A DNA stretch of 64,000 bases, from positions 434,001-498,000 of the forward strand of contig NZ_FZNP01000002.1 of assembly GCF_900188105.1 (NCBI RefSeq), read 5' to 3'. Below are positions 18,979-28,326 of the stretch, in pieces (positions within the stretch are counted from its first letter, which is position 1; the number at the start of each line of letters is the position of its first letter). Source of the stretch: Actinomadura mexicana (lineage in GTDB: Bacteria; Actinomycetota; Actinomycetes; Streptosporangiales; Streptosporangiaceae). The notes beneath the pieces are model-generated. The model worked only from the letters and a program-made list of their open reading frames with translations, was not told the DNA's origin and made no database searches. Made by a program: the position numbers and the translations under genes.

Positions 18979-19431
18979 ATGCGGGATCGGGACGGGTCGG
19001 GACGCCCACGCAACGCACGCCCACGGGACGCTTACGGACGTCCACTGCCGCACGGCGCGACCGGCATACCCACGATGCCGGACGACCTCGACATGCCACC
19101 GGCGCAAGCCCTGGCCGAGGCGCAGCGCCTGCTGGACGCCGACCGTCCGTTCCACGCCCACGAGGTACTGGAAGCGGTCTGGAAGGCCGCCCCGGAGTCC
19201 GAACGGGAGCTCTGGAGGGGCCTCGCACAGGTCGCCGTAGGGATAACCCACCTCCGCCGTGGAAACGCACGCGGCGCCGAGGCTCTCCTCAGCCGCGCCG
19301 CCGACCGGATCGTCCCGTACGAGGACGCCCCTCCATACGGCATCGACGTCCGAGGGATCGTGCAGCAGGTTCGGGATCTGACCAGGAAACCCCAGGACGG
19401 CCCGATCGCCCTCCGCCTCAGCACGAACTAG
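18979..19431 (+). CDS. DUF309 domain protein
   Basis: A 150-residue protein. ATG 18979 follows TTGGAGGC, a good ribosome site, and the N-terminal stretch RDRDGSGRPRNARPRDAYG is typical of actinobacterial members, so the long start is right. The DUF309 core is PFHAHEVLEAVWKAAP with paired histidines and WRGLAQVAVGITHLRRGNARGA. The function of the family is unknown. Its stop codon touches the 20-bp tandem repeat shared with the convergent marP 3' end. Confidence 0.9.
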   Translation: MRDRDGSGRPRNARPRDAYGRPLPHGATGIPTMPDDLDMPPAQALAEAQRLLDADRPFHAHEVLEAVWKAAPESERELWRGLAQVAVGITHLRRGNARGAEALLSRAADRIVPYEDAPPYGIDVRGIVQQVRDLTRKPQDGPIALRLSTN

Positions 19432-19620
19432 CCGGAGCAGCCCTCGGTTAGTCGGAGCAGCCCTCGGTTAGTCGGAGCAGCCCTCGGTTAGTCGGAGCAG
19501 CCCTCGGTTAGTCGGAGCAGCCCTCGGTTAGTCGGAGCAGCCCTCGGTTAGTCGGAGCAGCCCTCGGTTAGTCGGAGCAGCCCTCGGTTAGTCGGAGCAG
19601 CCCTCGGTTAGTCGGAGCAG
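19431..19620. repeat. 20-bp tandem repeat, about 9.5 copies
   Basis: Unit GTCGGAGCAGCCCTCGGTTA, nine successive copies practically identical, preceded by one half copy with C for T. The array begins at the DUF309 stop and reaches into the last codons of marP (convergent). Read on the marP strand, each unit spells Cys-Ser-Asp-stop, the exact marP C-terminus, so the array looks like repeated duplication of the end of marP. Confidence 0.95.
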
Positions 19621-20804
19621 CTCTGCGTCGAGACCGGCTTCGTGGCGTTGGCCCCCGCGCGCGCGTCGGGCGTGACCTCTCCCGCGGTGAGGGCGTAGCC
19701 GGTGGACGGCGTGTCCAAGGCGGCGGCGAAGATGACGCCGTACACGCGGCCGTCGGTGGACAGCAGCGGCCCGCCGGAGTTGCCCGGCTCGACCTTGCCG
19801 CGGATGGCGTAGATCTCGCGGCTGACCTGGCCGGAGTGGTAGATGTCGGGCCCGCGCGCCGTCTGCCGGGCGCGGATCCGGGCCGCCCCGGGCGTGAACG
19901 GCTGGTTCTTCGGGAACCCGGCGATGATCGCGTCGTCGCGGACGCGGGCCTCCTTGGCGAACTCCAGCGCCGGCGCCTTCAGCCCCGGCACGTACAGGAC
20001 GGCGACGTCGCGCTTCGGGTCGTACAGCACGACCCGCCCGCGGTTGGTGTCGCCGTTGATCGTCGCCACCACCGAGGAGCCGCGCGCGCCCGCGACGACG
20101 TGCGCGTTGGTCATGATGTGCTGCGGCGCGAACACGAACCCGGTGCCCTCGATGCGGCGCTGGCACTGCGGCGCCGTGCTGACCACCTTCACGATGCTGT
20201 TCTTGGCGGCCCTCAGGCCCCGGGTGCTCAGGACGGACTCGTCCGGCGGCGGCACCTGCACCACCGACTCGCCGCCGAGGCCGTTGAAGACCTGCGGGAA
20301 CTCGCTGCTCTTGACGAACCCCTGGAACGAGGCGAACCACGTCTGCGCCTGCGAGGGCATCACGTCGTTGATGCCGTTGATGATCGAGGAGCCCTTGACC
20401 TGCGTTCGGACGGGCTTGAACTCGGAGTTGGCGACCAGGCTGCCGAAGAACCAGGCGACGACCAGCAGCGACAGCGCGCTGACGAACGTGCCGCCGACCG
20501 CGTCGGCGGTGCGGGCGTTCATCCCGGTCACCCGGTTGCGCAGGACGGCGCCGACGGACGAGGCGACGAGCTGCCCGAGGGTGGCGGACAGGAACGCGAC
20601 CACGATGGCGAGCAGCGCCTGCTGCGCGGCGCCGTCCACCGCGGCCTCGGCGATCGGCGGCGCGATCAGGACCCCGATGACGCCGCCGCCGACGAAGCCG
20701 ACGAAACTCAGCAGGCTCACGATGAAGCCCTGCCGGTAGCCCGAGACTCCGAACAGCACGACGAGCACGAGCAGGATCAGATCGAGAATGTGGTCGTGCA
20801 GCAC
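19608..20804 (-). CDS. marP: MarP-like membrane serine protease (CvpA domain plus trypsin-like protease)
   Basis: A 398-residue protein. Four N-terminal membrane helices form a CvpA/colicin V-production domain (residues 1-130); the exported C-terminal part is a chymotrypsin-type protease with His in TNAHVVAG (about 231), Asp in KRDVAVLYV (about 265) and Ser in GNSGGPL (about 341). Two cysteines, in APQCQR and in the last four residues (SCSD), correspond to the redox-sensitive disulfide known for M. tuberculosis MarP. In that organism MarP maintains acid and oxidative stress resistance. The final Cys codon lies inside the 20-bp tandem repeat. Confidence 0.95.
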   Translation of the reverse strand: MLHDHILDLILLVLVVLFGVSGYRQGFIVSLLSFVGFVGGGVIGVLIAPPIAEAAVDGAAQQALLAIVVAFLSATLGQLVASSVGAVLRNRVTGMNARTADAVGGTFVSALSLLVVAWFFGSLVANSEFKPVRTQVKGSSIINGINDVMPSQAQTWFASFQGFVKSSEFPQVFNGLGGESVVQVPPPDESVLSTRGLRAAKNSIVKVVSTAPQCQRRIEGTGFVFAPQHIMTNAHVVAGARGSSVVATINGDTNRGRVVLYDPKRDVAVLYVPGLKAPALEFAKEARVRDDAIIAGFPKNQPFTPGAARIRARQTARGPDIYHSGQVSREIYAIRGKVEPGNSGGPLLSTDGRVYGVIFAAALDTPSTGYALTAGEVTPDARAGANATKPVSTQSCSD

Positions 20805-21021
20805 CGCTTCACCGTATAGGTCCGCGCCGCTGCTTCACGTCCCCTCGATGGACCAGTTTGAGGCGCGCCGGATAGCCGCCGGGGGTGACACGTGACCGTG
20901 ACGACGGCCGTACCCACCGCGAACGCCCGCCTGACCTGCGGCCGAGCGGCCGCCAGGCGGACCGGGCGATTTCGTGGGAAACGACGAGACGCCTCAGCCG
21001 CGTGCGGCGAGGCTCACCCGC

Positions 21022-21723
21022 TCAGTCGCGCGCGGCGACGTCCACCTCTCGATCGCCCACTCCTCGATCGCGGGCGGCGAGGCTCACGACGTCCTCCGGC
21101 AGGTCCTCGACGCGGGAGGTGTCCCACGGCCGGTCCCAGCCGCCCGCACCCAGCACCTGGGTCAGCAGCGCGGCCGTGAACCCCCACACGAGCATGTCCC
21201 GGACGTGGAACGCGGGACCGACCCGGATCCCGGACGGGTGCCTCACCATCACCCGGTTCGCCGGGTCGACCAGCTCGCTGACCGGGACCCGCGCGACCGT
21301 CGCGACCTCCCCGGGATGGCCGGGCGCGACATCCGACGGCGCGCGCCACCAGCCGGCGACGGGCGTGACCCGGTGCTCGCTGTGCGACAGGTACAGCTCC
21401 GGCAGCGTGCACAGCACGTCCACGCCGGACGGCTCGACGCCGGTCTCCTCCCATGCCTCGCGCAGCGCCGCCGCGACCGGGCCGTCGTCGCCGGGGTCGA
21501 TGCGGCCGCCGGGGAAGGCGGGCTGCCCGGCGTGCTTGTTGAGGGTGGCGGCGCGCTCGGTGAGAAGGATGTCCGGGCCGGCCGGTCCCTCGCCGAACAG
21601 GATCAGGACGGCGGCGGCGCGGGCGGCGGGGGCGGGCCGGAACACGGGCGGCACGGGCAGTTTCGGCGCCTCCGCGCGGAAGCGGTCGAGCCAGGCGGGG
21701 CAGTCGGGGGCGGCGTCGGTCAC
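21022..21723 (-). CDS. NUDIX hydrolase, CoA pyrophosphatase-like
   Basis: A 233-residue NUDIX protein with the Nudix box GGRIDPGDDGPVAAALREAWEETGV and the UPF0035-like stretch AFPGG characteristic of CoA pyrophosphatases. I use GTG 21723 (a GGAG site lies 11 bases upstream). A GTG at 21783 overlapping the nth stop codon (GTGA) would add 20 residues and imply coupling to nth; both are possible. Gene order nth - NUDIX - marP is conserved in actinobacteria. It ends about 220 bp from the marP start. Confidence 0.9.
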   Translation of the reverse strand: MTDAAPDCPAWLDRFRAEAPKLPVPPVFRPAPAARAAAVLILFGEGPAGPDILLTERAATLNKHAGQPAFPGGRIDPGDDGPVAAALREAWEETGVEPSGVDVLCTLPELYLSHSEHRVTPVAGWWRAPSDVAPGHPGEVATVARVPVSELVDPANRVMVRHPSGIRVGPAFHVRDMLVWGFTAALLTQVLGAGGWDRPWDTSRVEDLPEDVVSLAARDRGVGDREVDVAARD

Positions 21724-21779
21724 GTCGGTCCCAACTCCGGAACGGCCCCGTTCCTTCCCGGGGCCGTCGGGAGAACCGC

Positions 21780-22520
21780 TCACGAGAACGGTCCGGGCTT
21801 GACGAGCTTGCGCGCCGTCTCCTCGTCCACCGGCCCCTCGCCGAAGGACGGGCACAGCCGCGCCAGCGGACACGCCCCGCAGGCGGGACGGCGCGCGTGG
21901 CAGATCCGGCGTCCGTGCCAGATCAGCCGGTGGGACAGCATCGTCCAGTCCTTGCGCGGGATGAGGGCGCCGATCTCCTCTTCCACCTTCACGGGGTCGT
22001 CCTCGGCCGTCCAGCCGAAGCGCCGGGCCAGGCGGCCGAAGTGGGTGTCGACGGTGATGCCGGGGACGTCGAACGCGTTGCCCAGGACGACGTTGGCCGT
22101 CTTGCGTCCGACACCGGGCAGCTTCACGAGGTCTTCGAGGCGTCCGGGGACCTCGCCGTCGAACCGGTCGCGCAGTGCGGCCGACAGCCCCATGACGGAC
22201 TTGGTCTTGGCGCGGAAGAACCCGGTGGGCTTCAGGATCGCCTCGACGTCCTCGGGGTCGGCGGCGGCCAGGTCCTCAGGGGTGGGGTACTTGGCGAACA
22301 GCGCCGGCGTGGTCAGGTTGACCCGCATGTCGGTGGTCTGCGCCGACAGCACGGTCGCGACCAGGAGCTGGAACGGGGTGCCGAAGTTCAGCTCGCAGTG
22401 CGCGTCCGGGTACGTCTCGGCCAGGATCCGGTTGATCCGGCGCGCCCGCCGCACCAGCCCCAGCCGCGTCTCGTCCTTCCACTTACGAGCCCGCGCCTTC
22501 GGGGACGCCTCCGTCGCCAT
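21780..22520 (-). CDS. nth: Endonuclease III (nth), base-excision DNA glycosylase/AP lyase
   Basis: A 246-residue helix-hairpin-helix glycosylase that removes oxidised pyrimidines. The catalytic Lys lies in [11 protein letters not shown] (K140) and the catalytic Asp in VDTHFGRL (D158). The [4Fe-4S] cluster ligands are C207, C214, C217 and C223 with the canonical 6-2-5 spacing. Start ATG 22520. All key residues are intact. It is divergent from the PucR-type regulator. Confidence 0.97.
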   Translation of the reverse strand: MATEASPKARARKWKDETRLGLVRRARRINRILAETYPDAHCELNFGTPFQLLVATVLSAQTTDMRVNLTTPALFAKYPTPEDLAAADPEDVEAILKPTGFFRAKTKSVMGLSAALRDRFDGEVPGRLEDLVKLPGVGRKTANVVLGNAFDVPGITVDTHFGRLARRFGWTAEDDPVKVEEEIGALIPRKDWTMLSHRLIWHGRRICHARRPACGACPLARLCPSFGEGPVDEETARKLVKPGPFS

Positions 22521-22639
22521 ACCGGCCAGCCTAGAGCCTCGCGGCGTCGTTCCGGCCGAACGAGAAAGTCGCGCCGACCCGCGTAATCGGAGCGGCGGCG
22601 GGCCGTCTCCACGGGCACGACGTCCCCGAAGGAGTTCTC

Positions 22640-23905
22640 ATGTCCGACCTCAGCCAGGTGGTCCGCCTTCCGGTGCGCCGGATCGAGCTCGACCTGTCGT
22701 TCGAGGGCGCCGCCCGGATCGCGGGTGATCTTCGCGAGCACGTTCCCGGCATCGCCGCGGAGGCGGTGCGCCGGATCGAGAGGCGGCTGCCGGAGTTCGT
22801 CCGGCCGCACGATCCCCGCTACGCCAAGGCGATGCAGCTGGGCGTGCGGTGCGCCATCGGGCACTTCCTGGAGCTCATGGCCGACCCCGCCGCGCCCTCG
22901 GCGGACATCGTGGAGTTCTGGCGGCAGATCGGGGTCGGCGAGGCCAGCGAGGGGCGGACGCTGGACTCCTGGCAGGCGGCGACGCGGATCGGGACGGGCC
23001 TGGCCGTCGAGCGGCTCACCGACCGCGCCGAGCGGATGGGCTGCCGCACGAGCCCGGCGATCATCGCGGCCATCGCCAACGCGGCGCTGGACTACCTGAA
23101 CCAGCTGGCGGCGATCGTCGCCGAGGGCCACGCGGACGCCGCCGCGCGGGCCGCGGGCGCCCTGCAGGACCACCGGCGGCACCTGCTCGACCTGCTGCTG
23201 CAGGGCGCGTCCCCGGCGGACCTCAAGGGGGCCGCGCGCGAGGCGGACTGGGCTCTGCCCCGCACGTTAGCGGCCGTCGCCCTCCGCGAGCACGGCTCCG
23301 ACGCGCGGCACCCGTCGCTGCCGCCGGACGTCCTGCTGGGCCTGCACCTGGGGGAGCCCTGCCTGGTCGTCCCGGATCCGGAGGGCCCCGGCCGCGCCCG
23401 GATGCTGGAGCGGCAGCTGCACGGCTGGACTGCCGCGATCGGCCCGGCGGTCGGGATCGGCGAGGTCGGGACGTCCCTGCGGCTGGCGCGCGAGACCCTG
23501 GCACTGGCCTGCCAGGGCCTGATCGGCGGCGCGACGCCCATCCCGGCCGAGCGGCACATGCCGATCCTGGTGATGATGCGGGAGCGGCCGCTGGTGGAGA
23601 AGGTGATCGCCCGCAGGCTCGCGCCGCTGCTGAGCGCGCGTCCGGCGCAGCGCTACCGGCTCGCCGAGACGCTGCTGGCCTGCCTGGAGCACGGGTTCAA
23701 CGCCACGGAGGTGTCAGGTCACCTGCACCTGCACCCGCAGACCGTCCGGTACCGGCTACGGCAGCTCGACGACCTGTTCGGCGACGCCGTGCACGCGACG
23801 TCGGACCGGCTGGAGCTGCACATGGCGCTGCGCGCGTGGCTCGCCCTCAACGCCGAACCCGCCGCCGAACCCGCCGCCGCACGCGACCGCCTCAACTACG
23901 GGTGA
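22640..23905 (+). CDS. PucR-family helix-turn-helix regulator
   Basis: A 421-residue regulator. The C-terminal PucR HTH is seen in LAETLLACLEHGFNATE and HLHPQTVRYRLRQLDDLFG (about residues 335-385), preceded by a GGDEF-like/CdaR region; the N-terminal 150 residues are an alpha-helical domain seen in many actinobacterial members (RsbRD-type N-terminal). ATG 22640 follows AAGGAG. No local target is evident. Its stop lies 12 bp from the convergent sigma-factor gene. Confidence 0.88.
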   Translation: MSDLSQVVRLPVRRIELDLSFEGAARIAGDLREHVPGIAAEAVRRIERRLPEFVRPHDPRYAKAMQLGVRCAIGHFLELMADPAAPSADIVEFWRQIGVGEASEGRTLDSWQAATRIGTGLAVERLTDRAERMGCRTSPAIIAAIANAALDYLNQLAAIVAEGHADAAARAAGALQDHRRHLLDLLLQGASPADLKGAAREADWALPRTLAAVALREHGSDARHPSLPPDVLLGLHLGEPCLVVPDPEGPGRARMLERQLHGWTAAIGPAVGIGEVGTSLRLARETLALACQGLIGGATPIPAERHMPILVMMRERPLVEKVIARRLAPLLSARPAQRYRLAETLLACLEHGFNATEVSGHLHLHPQTVRYRLRQLDDLFGDAVHATSDRLELHMALRAWLALNAEPAAEPAAARDRLNYG

Positions 23906-23917
23906 CCGCCGGTGGGG

Positions 23918-25375
23918 TCATCCGGCGGCTTCGACGGCCCAGCCCTGGGCCGCCATGCCCGCGTAGGAGGACGGTTTCAGCGTCACCGGCTTCAGGCCCG
24001 ACCAGCTCGCCTGGAGGTAGTAGCCGTCGCCGTTGGCGAGCCGGTACACCGACGGCGCGAACCGCACCAGCTTCCAGACCTGGTTCGAGCCGCCGCAGGG
24101 CGCCATGACCACCGAGTACTCGCTTCCGCCCTCCCAAGGGACGCCCGCGGCAGGCGTCCCTCGGCTCAGGCATCGGCCGGTGGAGCTGCTCGTCAACGTG
24201 AAGCCGCCGGCGGTGCTCCTGCGCTTCCACCCGGTCGCCCGGGCGGTGCAGGAGCGCTGTACGACGGACGTTCCGCTGGGCGCCAGGCACGATTGCAGCG
24301 TCGTGTTCCGCACGTGGAAGGGGCCCGCACCGGACGCCGCACCGTCGCCTCCGCCCCCTCGAACCCGGGCGCCGCTTCCGGGGGAGCGGGTGCCGACGGT
24401 GTAGTCGGGCGGGGCGGCGTCGGCCGGTGCCGAGCCGGCCGGAGCGGGCGTCGTCGGGGGCGGTGCGGCGCGCGGGTCCTCGCCCGGACCGCCGCCGACC
24501 GTGGTGAACAGGATGATCATGATGCCGGTGGCGACGCCGCCGGCCACCGCGGCCGGTAGGGTCCAGCCGGGCAGGGACGCCGCCGGGGCGAGGGGCCCGA
24601 GCGAGCCGAGCGGCGCCGACGGCGCCCCCAGCAGGACGGCGCCGATCGGCAGGGCGCGCCGCAGCCGCCCGTTGAGGTCGGCCATCTCCTTGGAGGCCCG
24701 CGCGCACTCCTCGCAGGACTCCAGATGCCGGCGCAGGGCTCGGCTCCGCCGGCGACCGGGACGGCGGACGCTCGCGGCGAGCTGGGCGGTGAACTCCGCG
24801 CATTCGGGGCGCCCGCCGGAGCCGGCGACGAGGAATGCCTGCCGGAGCCCTTCGCGTGCCCGGAACGCGAGCTGGGAGACCGCGCCCTTCTCCATCCCGA
24901 GCAGCTCCGCGACCTGCCCGACGGGCTCGTCCTCGATGACCGTGTACCAGAGGACGGTCTGCCACCTTTCGGGCAGCGACCGAAACGCGCGGACGAGCGC
25001 GTCCAGTTCGTCGACGTCCGGTGGCTCGTCCTCGGATTCCGACGCCCACTCGGCGACCTCGTCGGTCACGACGGTGCGACGGGCGCCGCGCGCCCAGTCG
25101 GTGGCCGTGTTCCGCACGACGGTGTAGAGGTAGGGCCGGCACGCGTCCCGGGGCCCGCCGCCCTGGCGCATCGCCGCGAACGTGCGGGTGAACGCCTCGC
25201 TCGTCAGGTCCTCGGCGAGGTGCTGGTCGCGGACCAGCCCGCGCGCGTACCGCAGGACCGCCGTGTGGTGCCGCCGGAACAGCTCGTCCGAGGCATCCTC
25301 GTCGCCCTCTCCGGCCGCCGCCAGAAGGTCGGCGTCCGGCCGCGTTCCCACGCCCGCTACCACCACGCCATCCAA
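23918..25375 (-). CDS. ECF sigma factor fused to zinc-binding, transmembrane and ricin-type lectin domains
   Basis: A 485-residue fusion. Residues 15-180 are an ECF sigma-70 (region 2 LVRDQHLAEDLTSEAFTRTF; region 4 LPERWQTVLWY and LGMEKGAVSQL). An anti-sigma-like zinc motif follows (HLESCEEC, about 216-223), then one membrane helix (VAGGVATGIMIILFTTV), a Pro/Ala linker and a ricin B-type lectin domain in the last ~130 residues (QVWKLV, NGDGYYLQA). The lectin would lie outside the membrane, the sigma part inside. The first codon may be TTG 25375 or a GTG a few codons later. An ECF factor tethered to an extracellular carbohydrate-binding domain suggests sensing of glycans, which is an inference. 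Confidence 0.85.
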   Translation of the reverse strand: MDGVVVAGVGTRPDADLLAAAGEGDEDASDELFRRHHTAVLRYARGLVRDQHLAEDLTSEAFTRTFAAMRQGGGPRDACRPYLYTVVRNTATDWARGARRTVVTDEVAEWASESEDEPPDVDELDALVRAFRSLPERWQTVLWYTVIEDEPVGQVAELLGMEKGAVSQLAFRAREGLRQAFLVAGSGGRPECAEFTAQLAASVRRPGRRRSRALRRHLESCEECARASKEMADLNGRLRRALPIGAVLLGAPSAPLGSLGPLAPAASLPGWTLPAAVAGGVATGIMIILFTTVGGGPGEDPRAAPPPTTPAPAGSAPADAAPPDYTVGTRSPGSGARVRGGGGDGAASGAGPFHVRNTTLQSCLAPSGTSVVQRSCTARATGWKRRSTAGGFTLTSSSTGRCLSRGTPAAGVPWEGGSEYSVVMAPCGGSNQVWKLVRFAPSVYRLANGDGYYLQASWSGLKPVTLKPSSYAGMAAQGWAVEAAG

Positions 25376-25514
25376 CCCAAGGCCCGCATCTCACCACAAC
25401 CTTCGGAGGTCGCTTGCTCACCGAAGGAGTAGACACCCGACTCGCGCCTGAATTACGGGGATTTATGGGCAATCTTAAAAAGACAGGCTTGTTCCCCGAT
25501 GTTAGGGTCGCCGC

Positions 25515-26396
25515 ATGATCCTGGACTCGTCCCGCTGGACGGCGACCCTCGCCGGGAGGCGCGTGCTGATCACCGGCGCCGCACGGGGCATCGGCGCGGC
25601 GCTCGCCGCCCGGCTGCACGAACGCGGCGCGCGCGTGGCGCTCGCCGGCCTGGAGCCCGACCTCCTCTCGGACGTCGCCGCCGGGTGCGGGACGGCGCCC
25701 TGGTGGACGTGCGACGTGACCGACCGCGGCACGGTCGAGGACGTCGTCGACGGCGCCGTCCGGGAACTGGGCGGCCTGGACGTGGTCGTCGCCAACGCGG
25801 GCGTGGCCGCGCAGATGCCGGTCATCGGCGGCGACCCGTCCGTCATGGAGCAGAGCGTGCGGGTCAACGTGCTGGGCGTCTACAACACGCTGCGCGCGGC
25901 CGGGCCTCACCTCAGCCATGAACGCGGTTACGCACTGGCCGTGTCGTCCCTGGCCGCGGCCGTCAACGCGCCCCTGCTGGGCGCCTACAGCGCTTCCAAG
26001 GCCGCGGTGGAGGCGCTGGGCAACACGCTGCGGGCCGAACTGCGCCCGTGGGGCGCCAAGGCCGGTGTCGCGTACTTCGCCGAGCTCGACACCGACATGA
26101 CGCGCCGCGGGTTCGGCACCGAGGCCGCGTCCGCCCTGATGGACGCGTCGCCCCGGAGCAGCCTGGCCTTCGGCGTCACGCCGCTGAAGGTGGGGATCGA
26201 CGCGCTGGAGCGCGGGATCGCCCGCCGGTCCAGGCGGATCGTCGCCCCCTGGTGGGTGGGCGGCGTCCTGCCGGTCCGGATGGCGGTGCAGCCGGTCGCC
26301 GACCATCTCGTCCAGCGCGGGCTGCGCGACATCCTGGAGATCGCCAGGAACGAGCGGGTGGAGCTGACGACACCGCAGCCGGACACCGGGCGGTGA
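25515..26396 (+). CDS. Short-chain dehydrogenase/reductase
   Basis: A 293-residue SDR. It has the cofactor motif TGAARGIGAAL, the NAG motif VVANAGVA, the catalytic Ser in VSSLAAA and Tyr-Lys in YSASK. The C-terminus (RIVAPWWVGGVLPVRMAVQP) resembles SDRs acting on hydrophobic or lipid substrates. It opens a three-gene operon: the next gene starts at GTG 26393, overlapping its stop (GTGA). Substrate unknown. Confidence 0.92.
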   Translation: MILDSSRWTATLAGRRVLITGAARGIGAALAARLHERGARVALAGLEPDLLSDVAAGCGTAPWWTCDVTDRGTVEDVVDGAVRELGGLDVVVANAGVAAQMPVIGGDPSVMEQSVRVNVLGVYNTLRAAGPHLSHERGYALAVSSLAAAVNAPLLGAYSASKAAVEALGNTLRAELRPWGAKAGVAYFAELDTDMTRRGFGTEAASALMDASPRSSLAFGVTPLKVGIDALERGIARRSRRIVAPWWVGGVLPVRMAVQPVADHLVQRGLRDILEIARNERVELTTPQPDTGR

Positions 26397-27004
26397 CAGC
26401 GCCCCGCGCCACTCCCGGCGGGATCCGCGAGGTGGGAGTGGTCAACTGGCTCGCCTGCCGCGTCGCGGGCCGGGCCGCCGGGACCGGGCCGCCGAACCTG
26501 TTCCTGACCCTGGCGCGCCGCCGCGGGCTGTTCCGCGGCTGGCTGTGGTTCGCCGGGCGGCTCATGCCCGGCGGCACCCTGCCGCGCCGTGACACCGAAC
26601 TGGTGATCCTGCGCGTCGCCCACCTGCGCGACTGCCGCTACGAGTTCGGCCACCACGTCCGGCTCGCGCGCCGCGCGGGCGTGCGCGAGCCGGACGTGGA
26701 GCGGCTCAAGGCGGGCCCGGACGCCGACGGGTGGACGCCGCGCGAGCGGGCGATCCTCACCGCCGCCGACCGCCTGCACGCCGAGCAGGACCTGGACGAC
26801 GAGACCTGGACGCGGCTGCGCACCCACCTCACCGAGGGCGAGTGCGTCGAGCTGACCATGCTCGCCGCCCACTACGAGATGCTCGCGACCGTGATCACGA
26901 CGCTGCGCGTCCAGCCCGACCGGCCCCGCCGCCCCGCCGAGGCCGCTGACCGGCACGTCCGAGGAGGTCCCCCATCCGCACCCGAGCCCTCGCGATCGCC
27001 CTGA
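26393..27004 (+). CDS. Carboxymuconolactone decarboxylase/AhpD-like protein
   Basis: A 203-residue protein starting with GTG 26393, coupled to the SDR stop. The CMD/AhpD-like core is TELVILRVAHLRDCRYEFGHH, with the Cys, Glu and His of the family; only one Cys of the usual CxxC pair is present, so peroxidase-type reduction is doubtful and the protein may belong to the gamma-CMD group. The C-terminal 30 residues overlap the start of the esterase gene. Confidence 0.85.
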   Translation: MTAPRATPGGIREVGVVNWLACRVAGRAAGTGPPNLFLTLARRRGLFRGWLWFAGRLMPGGTLPRRDTELVILRVAHLRDCRYEFGHHVRLARRAGVREPDVERLKAGPDADGWTPRERAILTAADRLHAEQDLDDETWTRLRTHLTEGECVELTMLAAHYEMLATVITTLRVQPDRPRRPAEAADRHVRGGPPSAPEPSRSP

Positions 27005-28326
27005 CCCTCGCCACGGCCTCCACGGGACTCGCCGCGCCCGCCCACGCGGCCGGACCGGCGGTCCGGTTCACCGACTCCGGCGGCATCCACGTCGTGAACG
27101 TGCGGCGCATCGACGACCGCCAGTACGCGCTTCGCGTCAGCACGGCCGCACTGGGGCGGGCCGTGGACGTGCGCGTCCTGCTGCCGACCGGCTACGACCG
27201 GCGTCCCGGCTCCCGCTTCCCCGTCCTGTACCTGTTCCACGGGACGTCCGGGCGCGCCTCGGACTGGGTCGACCGCGGCGACGCCGAGCGGACCACCGCC
27301 GGAAGGCCGCTGATCACCGTCATGCCGGACGGGGGCTTCGACGGCAACGGCGGCGGCTGGTACACCGACTGGGCCGACCCGCGCACCGAGCTCGGGCCGT
27401 CCAGGTGGGAGACCTTCCACGTCGCCCAGCTCATCCCCTGGATCGACCGGAACCTGCGCACCGTGCCCCGGCGGGAGGGCCGGGCCGTCACGGGCCTGTC
27501 GCAGGGCGGCTTCGGGGCGATGAGCTACGCCGCCCGCCACCCCGAGCTGTTCGTGTCCGCGGCGGCGTTCTCGGGCGCGCCCGACATCGCCTACGACCCC
27601 GTCGTCTCGGTCGGCGCGACCGGGGTCGTGTCCTACGTCGCGGCCTTCGACGACGGCGTGAGCCCTGACGCGGTCTTCGGCTCCCGGCTGACGAACGCGA
27701 CCAACTGGCGCGGCCACGACCCGGCGACCCTCGCGCCCAACCTGCGCGGGATGCGGCTCGCCCTCTACACGGCCACGGGCATCCCCGGGCCGCTCGACCC
27801 GCCCGTCCCCGATCCGGCCGCGATCGGCATCGAGGCCCTCACGCACGCCTCGACCGCCAGCTTCCACCGGCGGCTGGACGCGCTGGAGATCCCCAGCCAC
27901 TACGACGACTACGTGCTCGGTACCCACACCTTCCCGTACTGGGCTCGCGACCTGCGGCGGCACATCGGCCCGCTGATGCGGACGTTCGCCGCCCCGCCGC
28001 ACCCGCCCGCGAAGATCTCCTACCGTTCGGTCGACCCGGCCTGGACGCAGTGGGGCTGGACCGTCTCGCTCAAGCGGCCGAAGGCCCAGCAGTTCAGCGC
28101 GCTGACGGACGCCTCCGCGACCGGGTTCGCCCTGCGCGCCGCCGGGGCGGCCACCGTCACGACCCCCGCGTCCTACCGCCCCGGCGCCCGCGTCGTCATC
28201 AGCGTGACGCGCGGGCGCACGCACAAGGTCATCAGGACCGCCGCCGGCCCGTCCGGGCGGCTCACCCTCACGCTCCCGCCCGCGCGCGGCACCGCGACCA
28301 CGCTGGTCGGCATCAGGCGTCCATGA
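26974..28326 (+). CDS. Secreted esterase (esterase D/antigen 85-like fold), possibly from an ATC start codon
   Basis: A 450-residue secreted esterase with the nucleophile motif GLSQGGFGAM, the oxyanion region LFHGTSG and a likely His in LGTHTFPYWARDL. A C-terminal ~100-residue beta domain follows. The frame opens with a perfect signal peptide (RTRALAIALTLATASTGLAAPAHA) but without ATG, GTG or TTG; the codon in the right place is ATC 26974, six bases behind GAGGAGG. Either ATC is used, or an ATG was mutated. The next usable start, 27094, removes the signal peptide. Overlaps the upstream gene by 31 bp and the convergent TetR gene by 14 bp. Confidence 0.85.
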   Translation: MRTRALAIALTLATASTGLAAPAHAAGPAVRFTDSGGIHVVNVRRIDDRQYALRVSTAALGRAVDVRVLLPTGYDRRPGSRFPVLYLFHGTSGRASDWVDRGDAERTTAGRPLITVMPDGGFDGNGGGWYTDWADPRTELGPSRWETFHVAQLIPWIDRNLRTVPRREGRAVTGLSQGGFGAMSYAARHPELFVSAAAFSGAPDIAYDPVVSVGATGVVSYVAAFDDGVSPDAVFGSRLTNATNWRGHDPATLAPNLRGMRLALYTATGIPGPLDPPVPDPAAIGIEALTHASTASFHRRLDALEIPSHYDDYVLGTHTFPYWARDLRRHIGPLMRTFAAPPHPPAKISYRSVDPAWTQWGWTVSLKRPKAQQFSALTDASATGFALRAAGAATVTTPASYRPGARVVISVTRGRTHKVIRTAAGPSGRLTLTLPPARGTATTLVGIRRP

